Source: Cernens ardua
GTDB taxonomy: Bacteria > Pseudomonadota > Gammaproteobacteria > Pseudomonadales > Halomonadaceae
Assembly: GCF_051251085.1 (NCBI RefSeq)
Contig: NZ_JBPCZH010000002.1
Span: 62,001-126,000, forward strand
Reading direction: 5' to 3'
DNA length: 64,000 bases
The translations under genes and the position numbers were made by a program. The notes under the pieces were generated by a model. The model saw nothing but the letters and a program-made list of their open reading frames with translations. It did no database searches and was not told the DNA's origin. Position 1 is the first letter of the stretch. Every line of letters starts with the position of its first letter. Below are positions 1 to 8,249 of this stretch, piece after piece.

Positions 1-266
1 TTGCCTGTGCTGAAATGTGCATTTCTCCGATAGGACTCTCTCTGTCGACCAAACTGGCTCCCAAAGCCTTTCAAACGCAGATGGTGGCTCTGTTCATGCT
101 CTCGCTTGCTTTGGGCTTCGCTATGGGGGGGCGGTTGGGTCAGTATTACACTGAAAGTCATGCGGTTTTGTACTTTTCCTCACTGGTGATGATCGGGTTG
201 GTTACGGCACTTGTCCTGCTATGTTTCTTTCCAATGATCAAACGATTGGCGCCGGGAGATTATTAG
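1..266 (+). CDS. POT/PTR-family peptide transporter, C-terminal fragment
   Basis: This is the 3' end of a gene that runs off the left edge; the frame is open to base 3 and stops with TAG at 264-266. The residues at the left edge read EMCISPIGLSLSTKLAPK, which is the conserved loop and helix of proton-dependent oligopeptide transporters (DtpA/YdgR type, MFS fold) near the last helices. Two hydrophobic segments follow, one from MVALFMLSLALGF and one from VLYFSSLVMIGLV, and then a short charged tail. The family imports di- and tripeptides with protons across the inner membrane. The exact substrate cannot be told from a C-terminal fragment. The ATG at 15 is internal, not a start. Confidence 0.8.
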   Translation, partial: ACAEMCISPIGLSLSTKLAPKAFQTQMVALFMLSLALGFAMGGRLGQYYTESHAVLYFSSLVMIGLVTALVLLCFFPMIKRLAPGDY

Positions 267-594
267 GGAAGAAGTGCCAATGAATGGGGTGTTTGGCTGG
301 AAAGAGGTATGTACTTAAGGGCAACATGTACATAAAGGAACGATTAGGACGGAAAAAACACTAGCCCCGTATTTATGCTTCGATTCGGTGAATTTTTCCT
401 ATTCGATGAATTTTTCTTTAAGAAAGAGATCTGATATATCATTACATCAGACATAAGCAGGTGGAAGGCAAGTGTATTGCAATCAGAAATGATGCATATC
501 CGGTAATACAACGTTTCCTAGTCCTCTTTTGGATAACGAAAGGGGTGACGCAGATGCGACGACAACAAAAATTCAACGCTGAAACTCTCTAAAG
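267..594. other. Intergenic region before the S9 peptidase gene
   Basis: No credible gene is visible here. It is AT-rich and holds a near-duplicate of 18 bp (384-419) and a 6-bp inverted repeat, TCTGAT at 430-435 and ATCAGA at 446-451 with a 10-bp spacer, which could be an operator. It presumably carries the promoter of the downstream peptidase. No clear terminator for the transporter was seen. Confidence 0.5.
384..419. repeat. Imperfect 18-bp tandem duplication
   Basis: Two adjacent copies, TTCGGTGAATTTTTCCTA and TTCGATGAATTTTTCTTT, agree at 15 of 18 positions. The function is unknown. It is one of many such duplications in intergenic gaps of this window. Confidence 0.7.
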
Positions 595-612
595 GTGAAA
601 CTCTCTAAAGGA
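581..612. repeat. 16-bp tandem duplication overlapping the peptidase leader
   Basis: GAAACTCTCTAAAGGT is followed directly by GAAACTCTCTAAAGGA (15 of 16 identical). The duplication gives the leader two AAAGG elements and creates an in-frame GTG at 595. The second copy runs into the strong ribosome-binding site AAGGAAGGTGG in front of the ATG at 625. Confidence 0.75.
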
Positions 613-624
613 AGGTGGACAGGC

Positions 625-2604
625 ATGGCTGAAACATTGAATGACACCCCATTGATCCCACGTGATGTACTCTTTGGTAACCCTGAGCGTATCAATGTGT
701 CTATCAGTCCTGATGGTGAAAATCTCGCATGGGTTGCGCCCTTGGAGGGCGTCCTGAATATCTGGGTTGCACCGGTCGGAAAACTGGAAGAAGCTCGAGC
801 GGTCACAAAAGATACCGGACGTGGTATTAACAGCTATTTCTGGAGCTTACTCCCCGGAACGCTACTCTATATGCGTGATACAGGGGGGGATGAGAATTTT
901 CACCTTTTCGCGCTTAATTTAAGCTCCGGTGAATCCCGTGATCTAACCCCCTTCGAAAACACCACGGCGGGTGTGACGACAGTGAGTCGAGAGCAACCGG
1001 ATAAAGTGGCCATTGCGATGAATGATCGCGATCCCAGCTGGCATGATTTGTACGTTGTTGATCTGCACAGCGGTGAGCGTACGTTACTGGCGCGTAATGA
1101 AGAACAGATCGCCGGTTACATGACGGATGATAATTTCAATCTGTTGTATGCCATGCGCTCGTTACCGGATGGTAGTAGTGAAATCCTGCGTTACGATGGG
1201 GATAAATGGGCAACCTACGATACCATTCCCTTCGAAGATGTTTTGAATACCGCGCCCGGGTGGCTCACGGCAGATGGTTCAGTGCTTTACTTCTGGGAGT
1301 CACGAGGCCGCAATACCACCGCGCTTTATGCTATCGATGTTGAAACGCAGGAAAAAACACTGGTTCAGGAAGATTCACGCGCAGATGTCAGTGGCTTTTT
1401 GATTGATCCCCAGACCAAACGTGTGCAGGCAACGTCGGTCAATTACCTGAGAACGGAATGGCAGGTACTTGATGAACGTATTCAGCCGGATATTGATTTA
1501 CTGAACGAACAAATTGAAGGCGATATCGACATCGTTGCACGTACTTTCAACGATGATATATGGGTGGTCCGCTCCGTTAGCGCTAACCGTGTGGGCGTTT
1601 TTTACCTTTACCATCGACACGATCGGGAAATTACACGCCTTTTCTCAGTGCAATCAGCACTGGAAGACAAACCCCTGGTGCCCCTTTGGCCGCTTGAGAT
1701 TACTTCTCGCGATGGGCTGACGCTGGTGAGTTATCTGACGCTGCCTGCCTATGCGGACCCGAAGGAGACCGGGCGTCCTTCTGGCCCCGTTCCTTTGGTG
1801 CTACTGGTGCATGGTGGGCCCTGGGCACGTGATTCCTACGGTTTTAACGGGGCCCATCAATGGCTTGCCAACCGCGGTTATGCGGTGCTTTCGGTCAATT
1901 ATCGAGGCTCTACAGGTTTCGGCAAGGATTTCCTTAATGCGGCGGACCATCAGTGGTCCCGTAAAATGCATGAAGACCTGATTGATGCGGTAGAGTGGGC
2001 GATTGAGGAAAACGTTACAACCCGAGATCAAGTGGCTATCATGGGCGGCAGTTATGGGGGCTATGCAACACTGGTCGGGTTGACGTTCACGCCTGATGTA
2101 TTTGTATGTGGTGTGGATATCGTGGGGCCATCCAATCTGGAAACGTTGTTTGCCACGATTCCTCCCTACTGGCAGACCTTCTATGAACAAATGGTGCGTC
2201 GTATTGGTGATCCACGCACGGAAGAGGGGCGTGAATTCCTGGCATCCTGCTCGCCTATCACGCGCGTGAATGCTATCAAACGGCCGCTCTTGATCGGTCA
2301 GGGGGCGAACGATCCCCGCGTGAAGCAGGCCGAGAGTGACCAGATTGTAGCGGCAATGAAAAAACACTCGATACCTGTCACATATGTGCTGTATCCGGAT
2401 GAAGGGCACGGCTTTGCACGCCCCGAAAACGACAAGGCGTTTTTTGCCATTACAGAAAACTTCCTTGTTGAACATCTGCATGGCAGGGCTGAACCGATCG
2501 GAGATGATCTGAAAGGCTCCAGTACCCAGGTACTGGAAGGTGCGCAGGATGTATCCGGTTTGGAGACGGCCTTGGCGACACACGAATCAGTGGAACGCAC
2601 CTGA
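625..2604 (+). CDS. S9 family (prolyl oligopeptidase-like) serine peptidase
   Basis: A 659-residue protein with the two-part layout of S9 peptidases: an N-terminal half rich in beta-propeller-like repeats (SPDGENLAWV near residue 25) and a C-terminal alpha/beta hydrolase. The catalytic triad is visible as Ser476 in GGSYGGYA, Asp563 in GANDPRV and His595 in DEGHGF. The HGGPW oxyanion motif lies near residue 400. The family cleaves short peptides as acyl- or dipeptidyl-aminopeptidases. No signal peptide is seen, so it is probably cytoplasmic. I chose ATG 625 because AAGGAAGGTGG lies about 7 bases upstream; the in-frame GTG at 595 sits inside a duplicated leader. It is convergent with metR. The subfamily is probably S9C, and its substrate is not known. 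Confidence 0.9.
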   Translation: MAETLNDTPLIPRDVLFGNPERINVSISPDGENLAWVAPLEGVLNIWVAPVGKLEEARAVTKDTGRGINSYFWSLLPGTLLYMRDTGGDENFHLFALNLSSGESRDLTPFENTTAGVTTVSREQPDKVAIAMNDRDPSWHDLYVVDLHSGERTLLARNEEQIAGYMTDDNFNLLYAMRSLPDGSSEILRYDGDKWATYDTIPFEDVLNTAPGWLTADGSVLYFWESRGRNTTALYAIDVETQEKTLVQEDSRADVSGFLIDPQTKRVQATSVNYLRTEWQVLDERIQPDIDLLNEQIEGDIDIVARTFNDDIWVVRSVSANRVGVFYLYHRHDREITRLFSVQSALEDKPLVPLWPLEITSRDGLTLVSYLTLPAYADPKETGRPSGPVPLVLLVHGGPWARDSYGFNGAHQWLANRGYAVLSVNYRGSTGFGKDFLNAADHQWSRKMHEDLIDAVEWAIEENVTTRDQVAIMGGSYGGYATLVGLTFTPDVFVCGVDIVGPSNLETLFATIPPYWQTFYEQMVRRIGDPRTEEGREFLASCSPITRVNAIKRPLLIGQGANDPRVKQAESDQIVAAMKKHSIPVTYVLYPDEGHGFARPENDKAFFAITENFLVEHLHGRAEPIGDDLKGSSTQVLEGAQDVSGLETALATHESVERT

Positions 2605-2698
2605 TCGATGAATGGCAAGGATGTATAGGTGAGCCGGTTGCTTCTGTGAAGTCTCATTTGACAGAAGCATCGGCACGCTCATCATGGATATAGAGGCT

Positions 2699-3619
2699 TT
2701 AAAGTGCTGGGGGAACGATACCATCCAGCACTTTGGAACTGGTTTCGCGTGCCATATCAAGAAAAGCACGCATCCAGTCCAATGCTTCCTGTTCACTTCG
2801 AATTGCAGCATATAGAGTGCTCCAGACCCCATTTTCACCCAGCTGTACCGCTTTCACGTAATCCCTTTCAAGATATTCCGACAGGGCCCAATTGGGCAAT
2901 GCCGAAACCCCACGACCACTGGCTACCAATTGCATCATCATCATGGTCAATTCTGCGGTACGTACCTCTTGAGGGTAAACGCCAGCAGGAGTCAGGAAGA
3001 GAGTGAAAATATCCAGCCGTGCATGTTCTACCGGATAGATAATCAACGTCTGATCACGCAAGTCTTCGGGTACGACCCATTTCTTACTGGTAAAAGGGTG
3101 ATCCCGGGCAATCGCCAACAGGCTTTGGAATCCAAACAAGGGGACATACGTAATCCCCTCAATAGGGCGCGGGTCTGCCGTAATGACTAGATCCAGTTGT
3201 TCACGTTTCAGGTTATTTAGCGGCTCAAAAACGTTACTCCCCAAAATATCAATTTCAACGTCGGGGGCGACATGGCGGAATTCATCAATGGTAGGCATTA
3301 ACCACTGAAAACAGCTATGGCATTCGATCGCCATATGGAGACGCGCATTGCGTTTGGCGGCCATTCGCTCAATATCACGTTCAGCCAGTTTGACCTGTGG
3401 CAGAATTTGATCCGCCAGAGCCAAAAGGCGTTGCCCGCTGGACGTGAATTGGACAGGGCGTGTTTTACGCAGAAACAGAGCCTCTTCCAAACGCCCTTCA
3501 AGCTCCTTTATCTGGTGCGAAAGAGCTGATTGGGTCAAATGGACACGCTCTGCAGCTTCCACCAATGAACCTGTGTCACGCAGGGCAACCAATGTACGGA
3601 GATGACGAAGTTCCAGCAT
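2699..3619 (-). CDS. metR: LysR-type regulator MetR
   Basis: A 306-residue LysR-family protein. The N-terminal winged helix-turn-helix (about residues 1-60) contains TQSALSHQIKELE. The effector domain carries the MetR signature AIECHSCFQWL at about residues 97-107, then LLAIARDHP and LIIYPVEHARLD, which match E. coli MetR closely. MetR activates methionine biosynthesis genes (metE, metH and others) with homocysteine as co-effector. The metE gene usually found divergent to metR is not here: the divergent neighbour is a DNA glycosylase-like gene, so any metE target must lie elsewhere. It starts at ATG 3619 and ends convergent to the S9 peptidase with a 94-base gap. Confidence 0.9.
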   Translation of the reverse strand: MLELRHLRTLVALRDTGSLVEAAERVHLTQSALSHQIKELEGRLEEALFLRKTRPVQFTSSGQRLLALADQILPQVKLAERDIERMAAKRNARLHMAIECHSCFQWLMPTIDEFRHVAPDVEIDILGSNVFEPLNNLKREQLDLVITADPRPIEGITYVPLFGFQSLLAIARDHPFTSKKWVVPEDLRDQTLIIYPVEHARLDIFTLFLTPAGVYPQEVRTAELTMMMMQLVASGRGVSALPNWALSEYLERDYVKAVQLGENGVWSTLYAAIRSEQEALDWMRAFLDMARETSSKVLDGIVPPAL

Positions 3620-3919
3620 GAGTAATATCGCTCGAGTCTCGGAAATGCCTAAGCAGCAGAAGAGGGCACTGCTTGATCTGTGATTGTTTTCTTACGGCAT
3701 GATGCGTTTTACTTTACTGGATGTTGAGGCAAGTTGCATCCGGCAGATCGTGCATCAGGTGTTGGTTTTAGTCTAACCGCGGTGGTACGGGAGGCAATGC
3801 ACGTTTAATTTGGTGAAGGTTTTACGTCCCTAAGAGCGTCCTGGAAACACAACACTCCTCACGGGAACCCAGTAATACAGGAACGTGGAACGCAGTGGGT
3901 AAAACAGGAGGAAGTTTAG
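3620..3919. other. Divergent promoter region metR / UDG-like gene
   Basis: This 300-base gap between divergent genes must hold both promoters. I could not pick convincing -35/-10 pairs or a clean MetR box (TGAA-N5-TTCA). AGGAGG at 3906-3911 is the ribosome-binding site of the plus-strand gene. Confidence 0.4.
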
Positions 3920-4597
3920 TTGAACAAAAAATCAGCCATTTTCGATCAGATGCGAGCGCTGGCCGCTGACTTGAATCAACTCGATGTAGAAACGTACACA
4001 CGCTTTGATCGAGACCCTTTAACCCCGATTGTGGGGTTGGGAGATAAAAATGCACCCATTGCTTTCTTTGGGCGTGATCCCGGCAAGGACGAAGTAAGAC
4101 TGGCGGCTCCCTTTGTGGGCGCGGGAGGCAAGCTTATTCGTCATGCTTTGCAACGCGCGTTGGGGATGCCCGAATCTTCGACTACCGAAGCGCTATTGAA
4201 CGCTGGTAAAGAGTGCTTTTATATCAATACCGTGCCTTATAAACCGATCGATAATAAAGCGTGGCCCATGGTGGTAAAGCGTCAATTTCAGCCGCTGATA
4301 GCGTCATTACTGGTGTCGCAATGGAATGGGCGAGAGATCATTACGTTGGGGAAAGAAGCTCTTTTATGGTTCGGGATCAATGCGGACAAAGCTCAGCGCG
4401 AAGCCTTGCGTGACTTCTGGGCAAGCAAGGATTGTTTTGAATCTTCGATTGAGGTTGATGTATTGGGTAAGTCATACCATGTCTCCCCCTTACCGCACCC
4501 TTCGCCCTTGAATCGCCGCTGGTACAGCCAATTTCCCGCGTTGTTGGACTATCGACTTGAAGTCCTCGACTTCGCCCATCGGGTGGCGAAAAAGTGA
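3920..4597 (+). CDS. Uracil-DNA glycosylase superfamily protein
   Basis: A 225-residue protein of the UDG superfamily. Motif A appears as FFGRDPGKDE (residues about 50-59) and motif B as LPHPSPLNRRW near residue 193, with a central beta-alpha core containing CFYINTVPYKP. These are the water-activating and leucine/intercalation loops that excise uracil or related bases. Family 4 and 5 enzymes carry four cysteines for an Fe-S cluster. Only two cysteines are visible here, so a cluster is unlikely and the substrate may differ. The start is TTG, supported by a perfect AGGAGG 8 bases upstream and by the absence of a nearby ATG. It is convergent with the alkylation-repair gene tag, 38 bases away. 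Confidence 0.8.
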   Translation: MNKKSAIFDQMRALAADLNQLDVETYTRFDRDPLTPIVGLGDKNAPIAFFGRDPGKDEVRLAAPFVGAGGKLIRHALQRALGMPESSTTEALLNAGKECFYINTVPYKPIDNKAWPMVVKRQFQPLIASLLVSQWNGREIITLGKEALLWFGINADKAQREALRDFWASKDCFESSIEVDVLGKSYHVSPLPHPSPLNRRWYSQFPALLDYRLEVLDFAHRVAKK

Positions 4598-4635
4598 TGG
4601 CATGGTGCTTCCTTACAGCGGTAGGGCATCTGATG

Positions 4636-5175
4636 TCATGATTCGCTATACCAAGCAGGTTGTTGCTTCATTACTCTTGAATAGACGGGGCAATCCTCAC
4701 TATGCGCCCCGGGCAAGTACCCGGTACTCATCAAAAATTCGTTAACGATCTCAGGTCCGGTGAACTTGAAGGTTTTCTTGAAGAGTTTGACCCATTCAGG
4801 GAGCTCTCTGGGATGATGCGCATCCAGCCATCCTTTGAAGCTGCCGTGTGATTTCTTGAGGTGTAGAATTACATTGGCATTGTGAATAACGGCATCTACC
4901 TTCAAGCGATTACGGATAATAGCGGCGTTCGTGAGTAGCTGATGGCATTTGATGTCATCATACTGCGCTACTTTTTCGATGGAGAAGTGATCAAATGCTT
5001 CCTGAAAGGCCGCGCGCTTCTTCAAGATAGTGAGCCATGATAGCCCTGCCTGATTGATTTCCAGTACCAGCCGCTCAAATAGTATATCGTCGCTTTCAAC
5101 CGGGAACCCGTACTCGCTATCGTGGTACGGGCCGTGAAAAGGGTGTCCGGGTGAATGCTCGCAATAGGTATACAT
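4636..5175 (-). CDS. tag: DNA-3-methyladenine glycosylase I
   Basis: A 179-residue protein matching Tag, which removes 3-methyladenine from alkylated DNA as the first step of base-excision repair. The Tag zinc ligands are present: Cys5, His18 in YHDSEYG, His158 and Cys162 (HSEDC). The core motifs GLSWLTILKKR and FDHFSIEKVA follow E. coli Tag (AYHDNEWG, GLSW). I placed the start at ATG 5175 rather than the upstream in-frame start at 5238, because GGAGA sits just before it and homologs begin a few residues before the first zinc Cys. The gene is convergent with the UDG-like gene, which makes a small repair pair. Confidence 0.93.
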   Translation of the reverse strand: MYTYCEHSPGHPFHGPYHDSEYGFPVESDDILFERLVLEINQAGLSWLTILKKRAAFQEAFDHFSIEKVAQYDDIKCHQLLTNAAIIRNRLKVDAVIHNANVILHLKKSHGSFKGWLDAHHPRELPEWVKLFKKTFKFTGPEIVNEFLMSTGYLPGAHSEDCPVYSRVMKQQPAWYSES

Positions 5176-5338
5176 GCAGGATTCTCCGAAGAAAGGGTAG
5201 GGTGAATAGGGTATAATGGGAAACGTTGCTCTGTACACATAATGAGCGTAGGTCAGCTATGCAACGTTGAGAGAATTCTCATTATGGGCAGACACCGGGG
5301 AAATAACGTTTCACTGCTCATCGTCTTACAGTGAACAG

Positions 5339-5370
5339 TATGTATAGTGTTAGGTATGTATAGTGTTAGG
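5339..5370. repeat. Perfect 16-bp tandem duplication
   Basis: TATGTATAGTGTTAGG occurs twice head to tail, upstream of gloA (tag is transcribed away from it). TATAGT inside the unit resembles a -10 element, so the duplication may also duplicate a promoter element. That is an inference. Confidence 0.8.
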
Positions 5371-5459
5371 TTTATAACACCGCAACCAACACCGATTTCA
5401 CATGGTCTTGAGTGTAAAGCAAGAGATTACCCATCCATAAGCATAATCAGGAGCGTCAA

Positions 5460-5900
5460 ATGCGTTATCTACATACCATGGTACGTATCAGTGATATCGA
5501 TGCCTCACTTCATTTTTACTGTGATTTGTTGGGACTGAAGGAAGTTCGTCGCAAGGAGAACGAAAAAGGCCGTTTTACGCTGATTTTCCTTGCTGCACCT
5601 GAAGATACAGACAGCTCCGAGGCTGTACAGGCGCCTGAGCTGGAACTCACCTATAACTGGGACCCGGAAGAGTATCAGGGTGGCCGCAACTTTGGGCATC
5701 TGGCGTATCGTGTCGATGATATTTATGCTCTCTGTCAGAAATTCATGGATGCTGGCGTGACCATCAACCGTCCGCCCCGTGATGGACATATGGCCTTTGT
5801 TAAATCACCTGATGGTATCTCGTTCGAGCTGCTGCAAAAAGGTGAACCCAAAGCACCTGCCGAGCCCTGGGCTTCGATGGAAAATACAGGCTCCTGGTAA
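5460..5900 (+). CDS. gloA: Lactoylglutathione lyase (glyoxalase I)
   Basis: A 146-residue VOC-fold protein. The glyoxalase I metal ligands are recognisable as His5 (RYLHTMVRI), Glu62 (ELTYNW), His80 (NFGHLAYRVDD) and Glu123 (SFELLQ). The enzyme converts the hemithioacetal of methylglyoxal and glutathione to S-lactoylglutathione in the cytoplasm. The short, E. coli-like sequence around ELTYNW suggests the Ni/Co-dependent class. The C-terminus is slightly extended (to NTGSW) over the 135 residues of E. coli GloA. ATG 5460 has AGGAG 6 bases upstream. It lies 115 bases before a flavin hydroxylase gene on the same strand and may be cotranscribed with it. Confidence 0.93.
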   Translation: MRYLHTMVRISDIDASLHFYCDLLGLKEVRRKENEKGRFTLIFLAAPEDTDSSEAVQAPELELTYNWDPEEYQGGRNFGHLAYRVDDIYALCQKFMDAGVTINRPPRDGHMAFVKSPDGISFELLQKGEPKAPAEPWASMENTGSW

Positions 5901-6015
5901 GCAATATTGCCTGTCGCTGAGATATCGCTGATTCGCGTTACCGTGCAAATTCTTACTGAAACCATGGTGCCCTCCGCAGTAGCAACAATGAGTACATCCT
6001 ATACGAGGACATGTC

Positions 6016-7296
6016 ATGCAACATGATCATTTGAACGCTCCTGCCGTGGTAGAAGCCATTGCCGACAATGTCTTCGACCTAATCGTTGTCGGAATGGGGA
6101 GTGTCGGCCTCACGACGGCATTGTCTGCGGCACAGGGAGGTTTGCGTGTTGGTGTGGTTGATCCACAGTCCTTTGAACAGCTGCGTGGTGGGCATTTCGA
6201 TGGTCGTGATGTGGCGATTTCAAGTGCCAGCATGCGTTGGTTGTCATCACTGGGTGTCGTGCAAGGCTTGGCACCCGATGAACAATCGCTTATTCGTGGG
6301 GCCTGGGTGCTTGATTCGGCCACGGAAGAGCGCGTTGCGCTGAAGCCTGCGCCGCAGGAAGAGGGCATTGGTGCCTTTGTACCTGAATATCGCCTTCGTC
6401 AGGAAGCATTGAAGGTGCTGGAGCAGCATCCTTCGGTTGAATTTTTCACCGAAGATAAAGTGGCATCGCTGCTTCATCTGACTGATCGAACAGAGCTTGC
6501 TCTGGAGAGTGGTCAGCATATTCAGGCGAGGGTGGTGGCGGCAGTCGATGGCCGTCGCTCCCCGCTTCGTCGTGAGCTGGGCATTGGTGTAACACAGCAT
6601 GATTATGCGATGACTATGGTCTGTTGTCGGGTAAACCATACAATTGATCAGCAAGGGTGGACTTCACAACGTTTTGTTTCGGGTGGCTGCATGGCGGTAC
6701 TGCCTTTGTCAGCGCAATTGTCCTCGTTGGCATTGATGATGCCGCATGCGGAAGCTGAGCGGGTCAATGCGCTGGGTGAAGAAGCCTTTTCGGATTGGTT
6801 GCAGCTTCAGCTTGGGGAAACTCTGGGCGAGCTATCACTGGCTTCGCGCCGTGTCAGTGTCCCTCTCTCGAGCCATTATGCAGATCATATGCATCGCCGT
6901 CGGGCTGTTTTACTGGGGGATGCGGCAGTGGGCATGCTACCCATTACGGCCCATGGGCTTAACCTTGGATTGATTGGTGGGCGTTCTTTAGTGGCTGAAT
7001 TGCTTGCAGCTCGGGGTGCTGGCGAAGACATCGGTAGTGAGGCGGTCTTGAAACGTTTTTCATTACGTGCACACGCCACTGCCAAGCCTCTCTATATGGC
7101 AACGGATCGGATTTGCCGACTCTTTCAGCGTGAAGACCCGTTCTCCCTTCAGGCGCGGCGCATGTTACTGCAAAGTTCAGGCCCATTTGGACAGTTGATT
7201 GGGATGAATTGTGAGCAGGATGATCCCCGGCAAGTGCCCTGGATAGGTGTACTCCGCGACCTTCCGAGAACGCTATTAACTAAATGGATGGCGTAA
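6016..7296 (+). CDS. FAD-dependent ubiquinone hydroxylase, UbiH/UbiF/UbiM family
   Basis: A 426-residue class A flavoprotein monooxygenase. The FAD dinucleotide-binding motif is VVGMGSVG (Gly26, Gly28, Gly31), the DG motif is AAVDGRRSPLRR near residue 178, and the second FAD motif is LLGDAAVGMLP with Gly301-Asp302, then ITAHGLNLGL. Such enzymes hydroxylate the aromatic ring of ubiquinone precursors. The ITAHGLN variant in place of IAGQG(L/F)N of UbiH/UbiF recalls UbiM, but I cannot decide between UbiM and a UbiF-like role without a phylogeny. The rest of the Q pathway (ubiE-ubiJ-ubiB) is 5-6 kb away. ATG 6016 has GAGG 7 bases upstream. A strong terminator follows at 7344. Confidence 0.8.
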   Translation: MQHDHLNAPAVVEAIADNVFDLIVVGMGSVGLTTALSAAQGGLRVGVVDPQSFEQLRGGHFDGRDVAISSASMRWLSSLGVVQGLAPDEQSLIRGAWVLDSATEERVALKPAPQEEGIGAFVPEYRLRQEALKVLEQHPSVEFFTEDKVASLLHLTDRTELALESGQHIQARVVAAVDGRRSPLRRELGIGVTQHDYAMTMVCCRVNHTIDQQGWTSQRFVSGGCMAVLPLSAQLSSLALMMPHAEAERVNALGEEAFSDWLQLQLGETLGELSLASRRVSVPLSSHYADHMHRRRAVLLGDAAVGMLPITAHGLNLGLIGGRSLVAELLAARGAGEDIGSEAVLKRFSLRAHATAKPLYMATDRICRLFQREDPFSLQARRMLLQSSGPFGQLIGMNCEQDDPRQVPWIGVLRDLPRTLLTKWMA

Positions 7297-7343
7297 AAGC
7301 TATCGAATCGAGTGGTTGTATTCGCCATTAACACGATGATCGT

Positions 7344-7375
7344 AAAAAGGATGACCCAATGGGCCATCCTTTTTT
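7344..7375. terminator. Bidirectional intrinsic terminator
   Basis: AAAAAGGATG and CATCCTTTTTT pair around an inner CCC/GGG with loop AAT, with runs of A before and T after. It lies between the convergent flavin hydroxylase gene (+) and tatC (-) and can serve both. Confidence 0.9.
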
Positions 7376-7417
7376 GTTGTCTCGTGTTTCTTTTTGAATC
7401 ATGTGTTTCTTAAGTGC

Positions 7418-8248
7418 TTATTCTTTCTCAGCGCCTGATTCTTCATCGACATCATCTTCCGCTTCTGAACGCCCACCACGGTTACGCTTGACCAATCTTC
7501 CTGCCAGTAACCCTATTTCGAACAAAGCCCACATGGGAACGGCCAGCAGTGTCTGGGACATGACATCCGGTGGTGTCAGAAGCATGGCAATGATGAAGCA
7601 CCCGACGATGACGTAGCCGCGTTTGGCAGCCAATGTTTTGACCGATACGGCACCGGTCAGAATCAGCAAGAAGGTCGCGATAGGAATCTCGAAGGTTAAT
7701 CCAAAGGCGATAAACAGCTTCATCACAAAAGAGAGATAAGCATTGATATCGGTCATGACACGCACCCCTATTGGGGCTGTATGTGTGAAAAACTTGAACA
7801 TCAATGGGAAGACGAGGTAGTAGGCAAAGGCTACACCACAGTAAAACAGCACCACACTCGAGGCCAGTAGAGGCAACGCCAGGCGTTTCTCGGAACGATA
7901 CAAGCCCGGCGCAACAAATGCCCATACCTGATACAGCACATAGGGAATGGCAATGAAGAAAGCAACGATCAACGTCAGTTTTAAAGGTACCAGAAAGGGG
8001 GAGGTAACCTCGGTGGCAATCATTTGCGAGTGTTGCGGCATGATTGACATCAGCGGGTGGGCTGCGAACTCATAAATCCGGTTCGAAAAAGGGTACAGGC
8101 ATAGAAATACCACCAGTACAGCGATAATGGCTTTCATCAGGCGTGAACGGAGCTCGATCAGGTGCTCCATTAAAGGCGCCTGTTCCTGAGCTTCCTCTTC
8201 TTCACGATGAGGGTCCTGTTGATGCTTTGAATCGGATGGCTCTGACAC
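7418..8248 (-). CDS. tatC: Sec-independent translocase subunit TatC
   Basis: A 276-residue polytopic membrane protein, the receptor for twin-arginine signal peptides in the Tat pathway. After a charged N-terminal stretch comes the signature PLMEHLIELRSRLMKAIIAV (about residues 26-45), and then about six transmembrane segments including TLIVAFFIAIPYVLYQVWAFVAPGLY, here cited in part. It ends with a charged tail of Glu/Asp/Arg. The start is GTG at 8248, one base after the tatB stop, with GGAAAG inside the end of tatB as ribosome-binding site, so the two are translationally coupled. It is the last gene of tatA-tatB-tatC and ends at the shared terminator. Confidence 0.95.
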   Translation of the reverse strand: MSEPSDSKHQQDPHREEEEAQEQAPLMEHLIELRSRLMKAIIAVLVVFLCLYPFSNRIYEFAAHPLMSIMPQHSQMIATEVTSPFLVPLKLTLIVAFFIAIPYVLYQVWAFVAPGLYRSEKRLALPLLASSVVLFYCGVAFAYYLVFPLMFKFFTHTAPIGVRVMTDINAYLSFVMKLFIAFGLTFEIPIATFLLILTGAVSVKTLAAKRGYVIVGCFIIAMLLTPPDVMSQTLLAVPMWALFEIGLLAGRLVKRNRGGRSEAEDDVDEESGAEKE

Positions 8249-8249
8249 G

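Noticed and set aside
1801..2583. 260-codon open frame on the minus strand inside the S9 peptidase gene
   Set aside because: It lies fully inside a well-supported gene in the opposite strand, has no recognisable motif, and its composition is that of a shadow frame.
3620..3919. MetR box and metE-type divergence
   Set aside because: No TGAA-N5-TTCA element was found, and the divergent gene is a DNA glycosylase-like gene, not metE.
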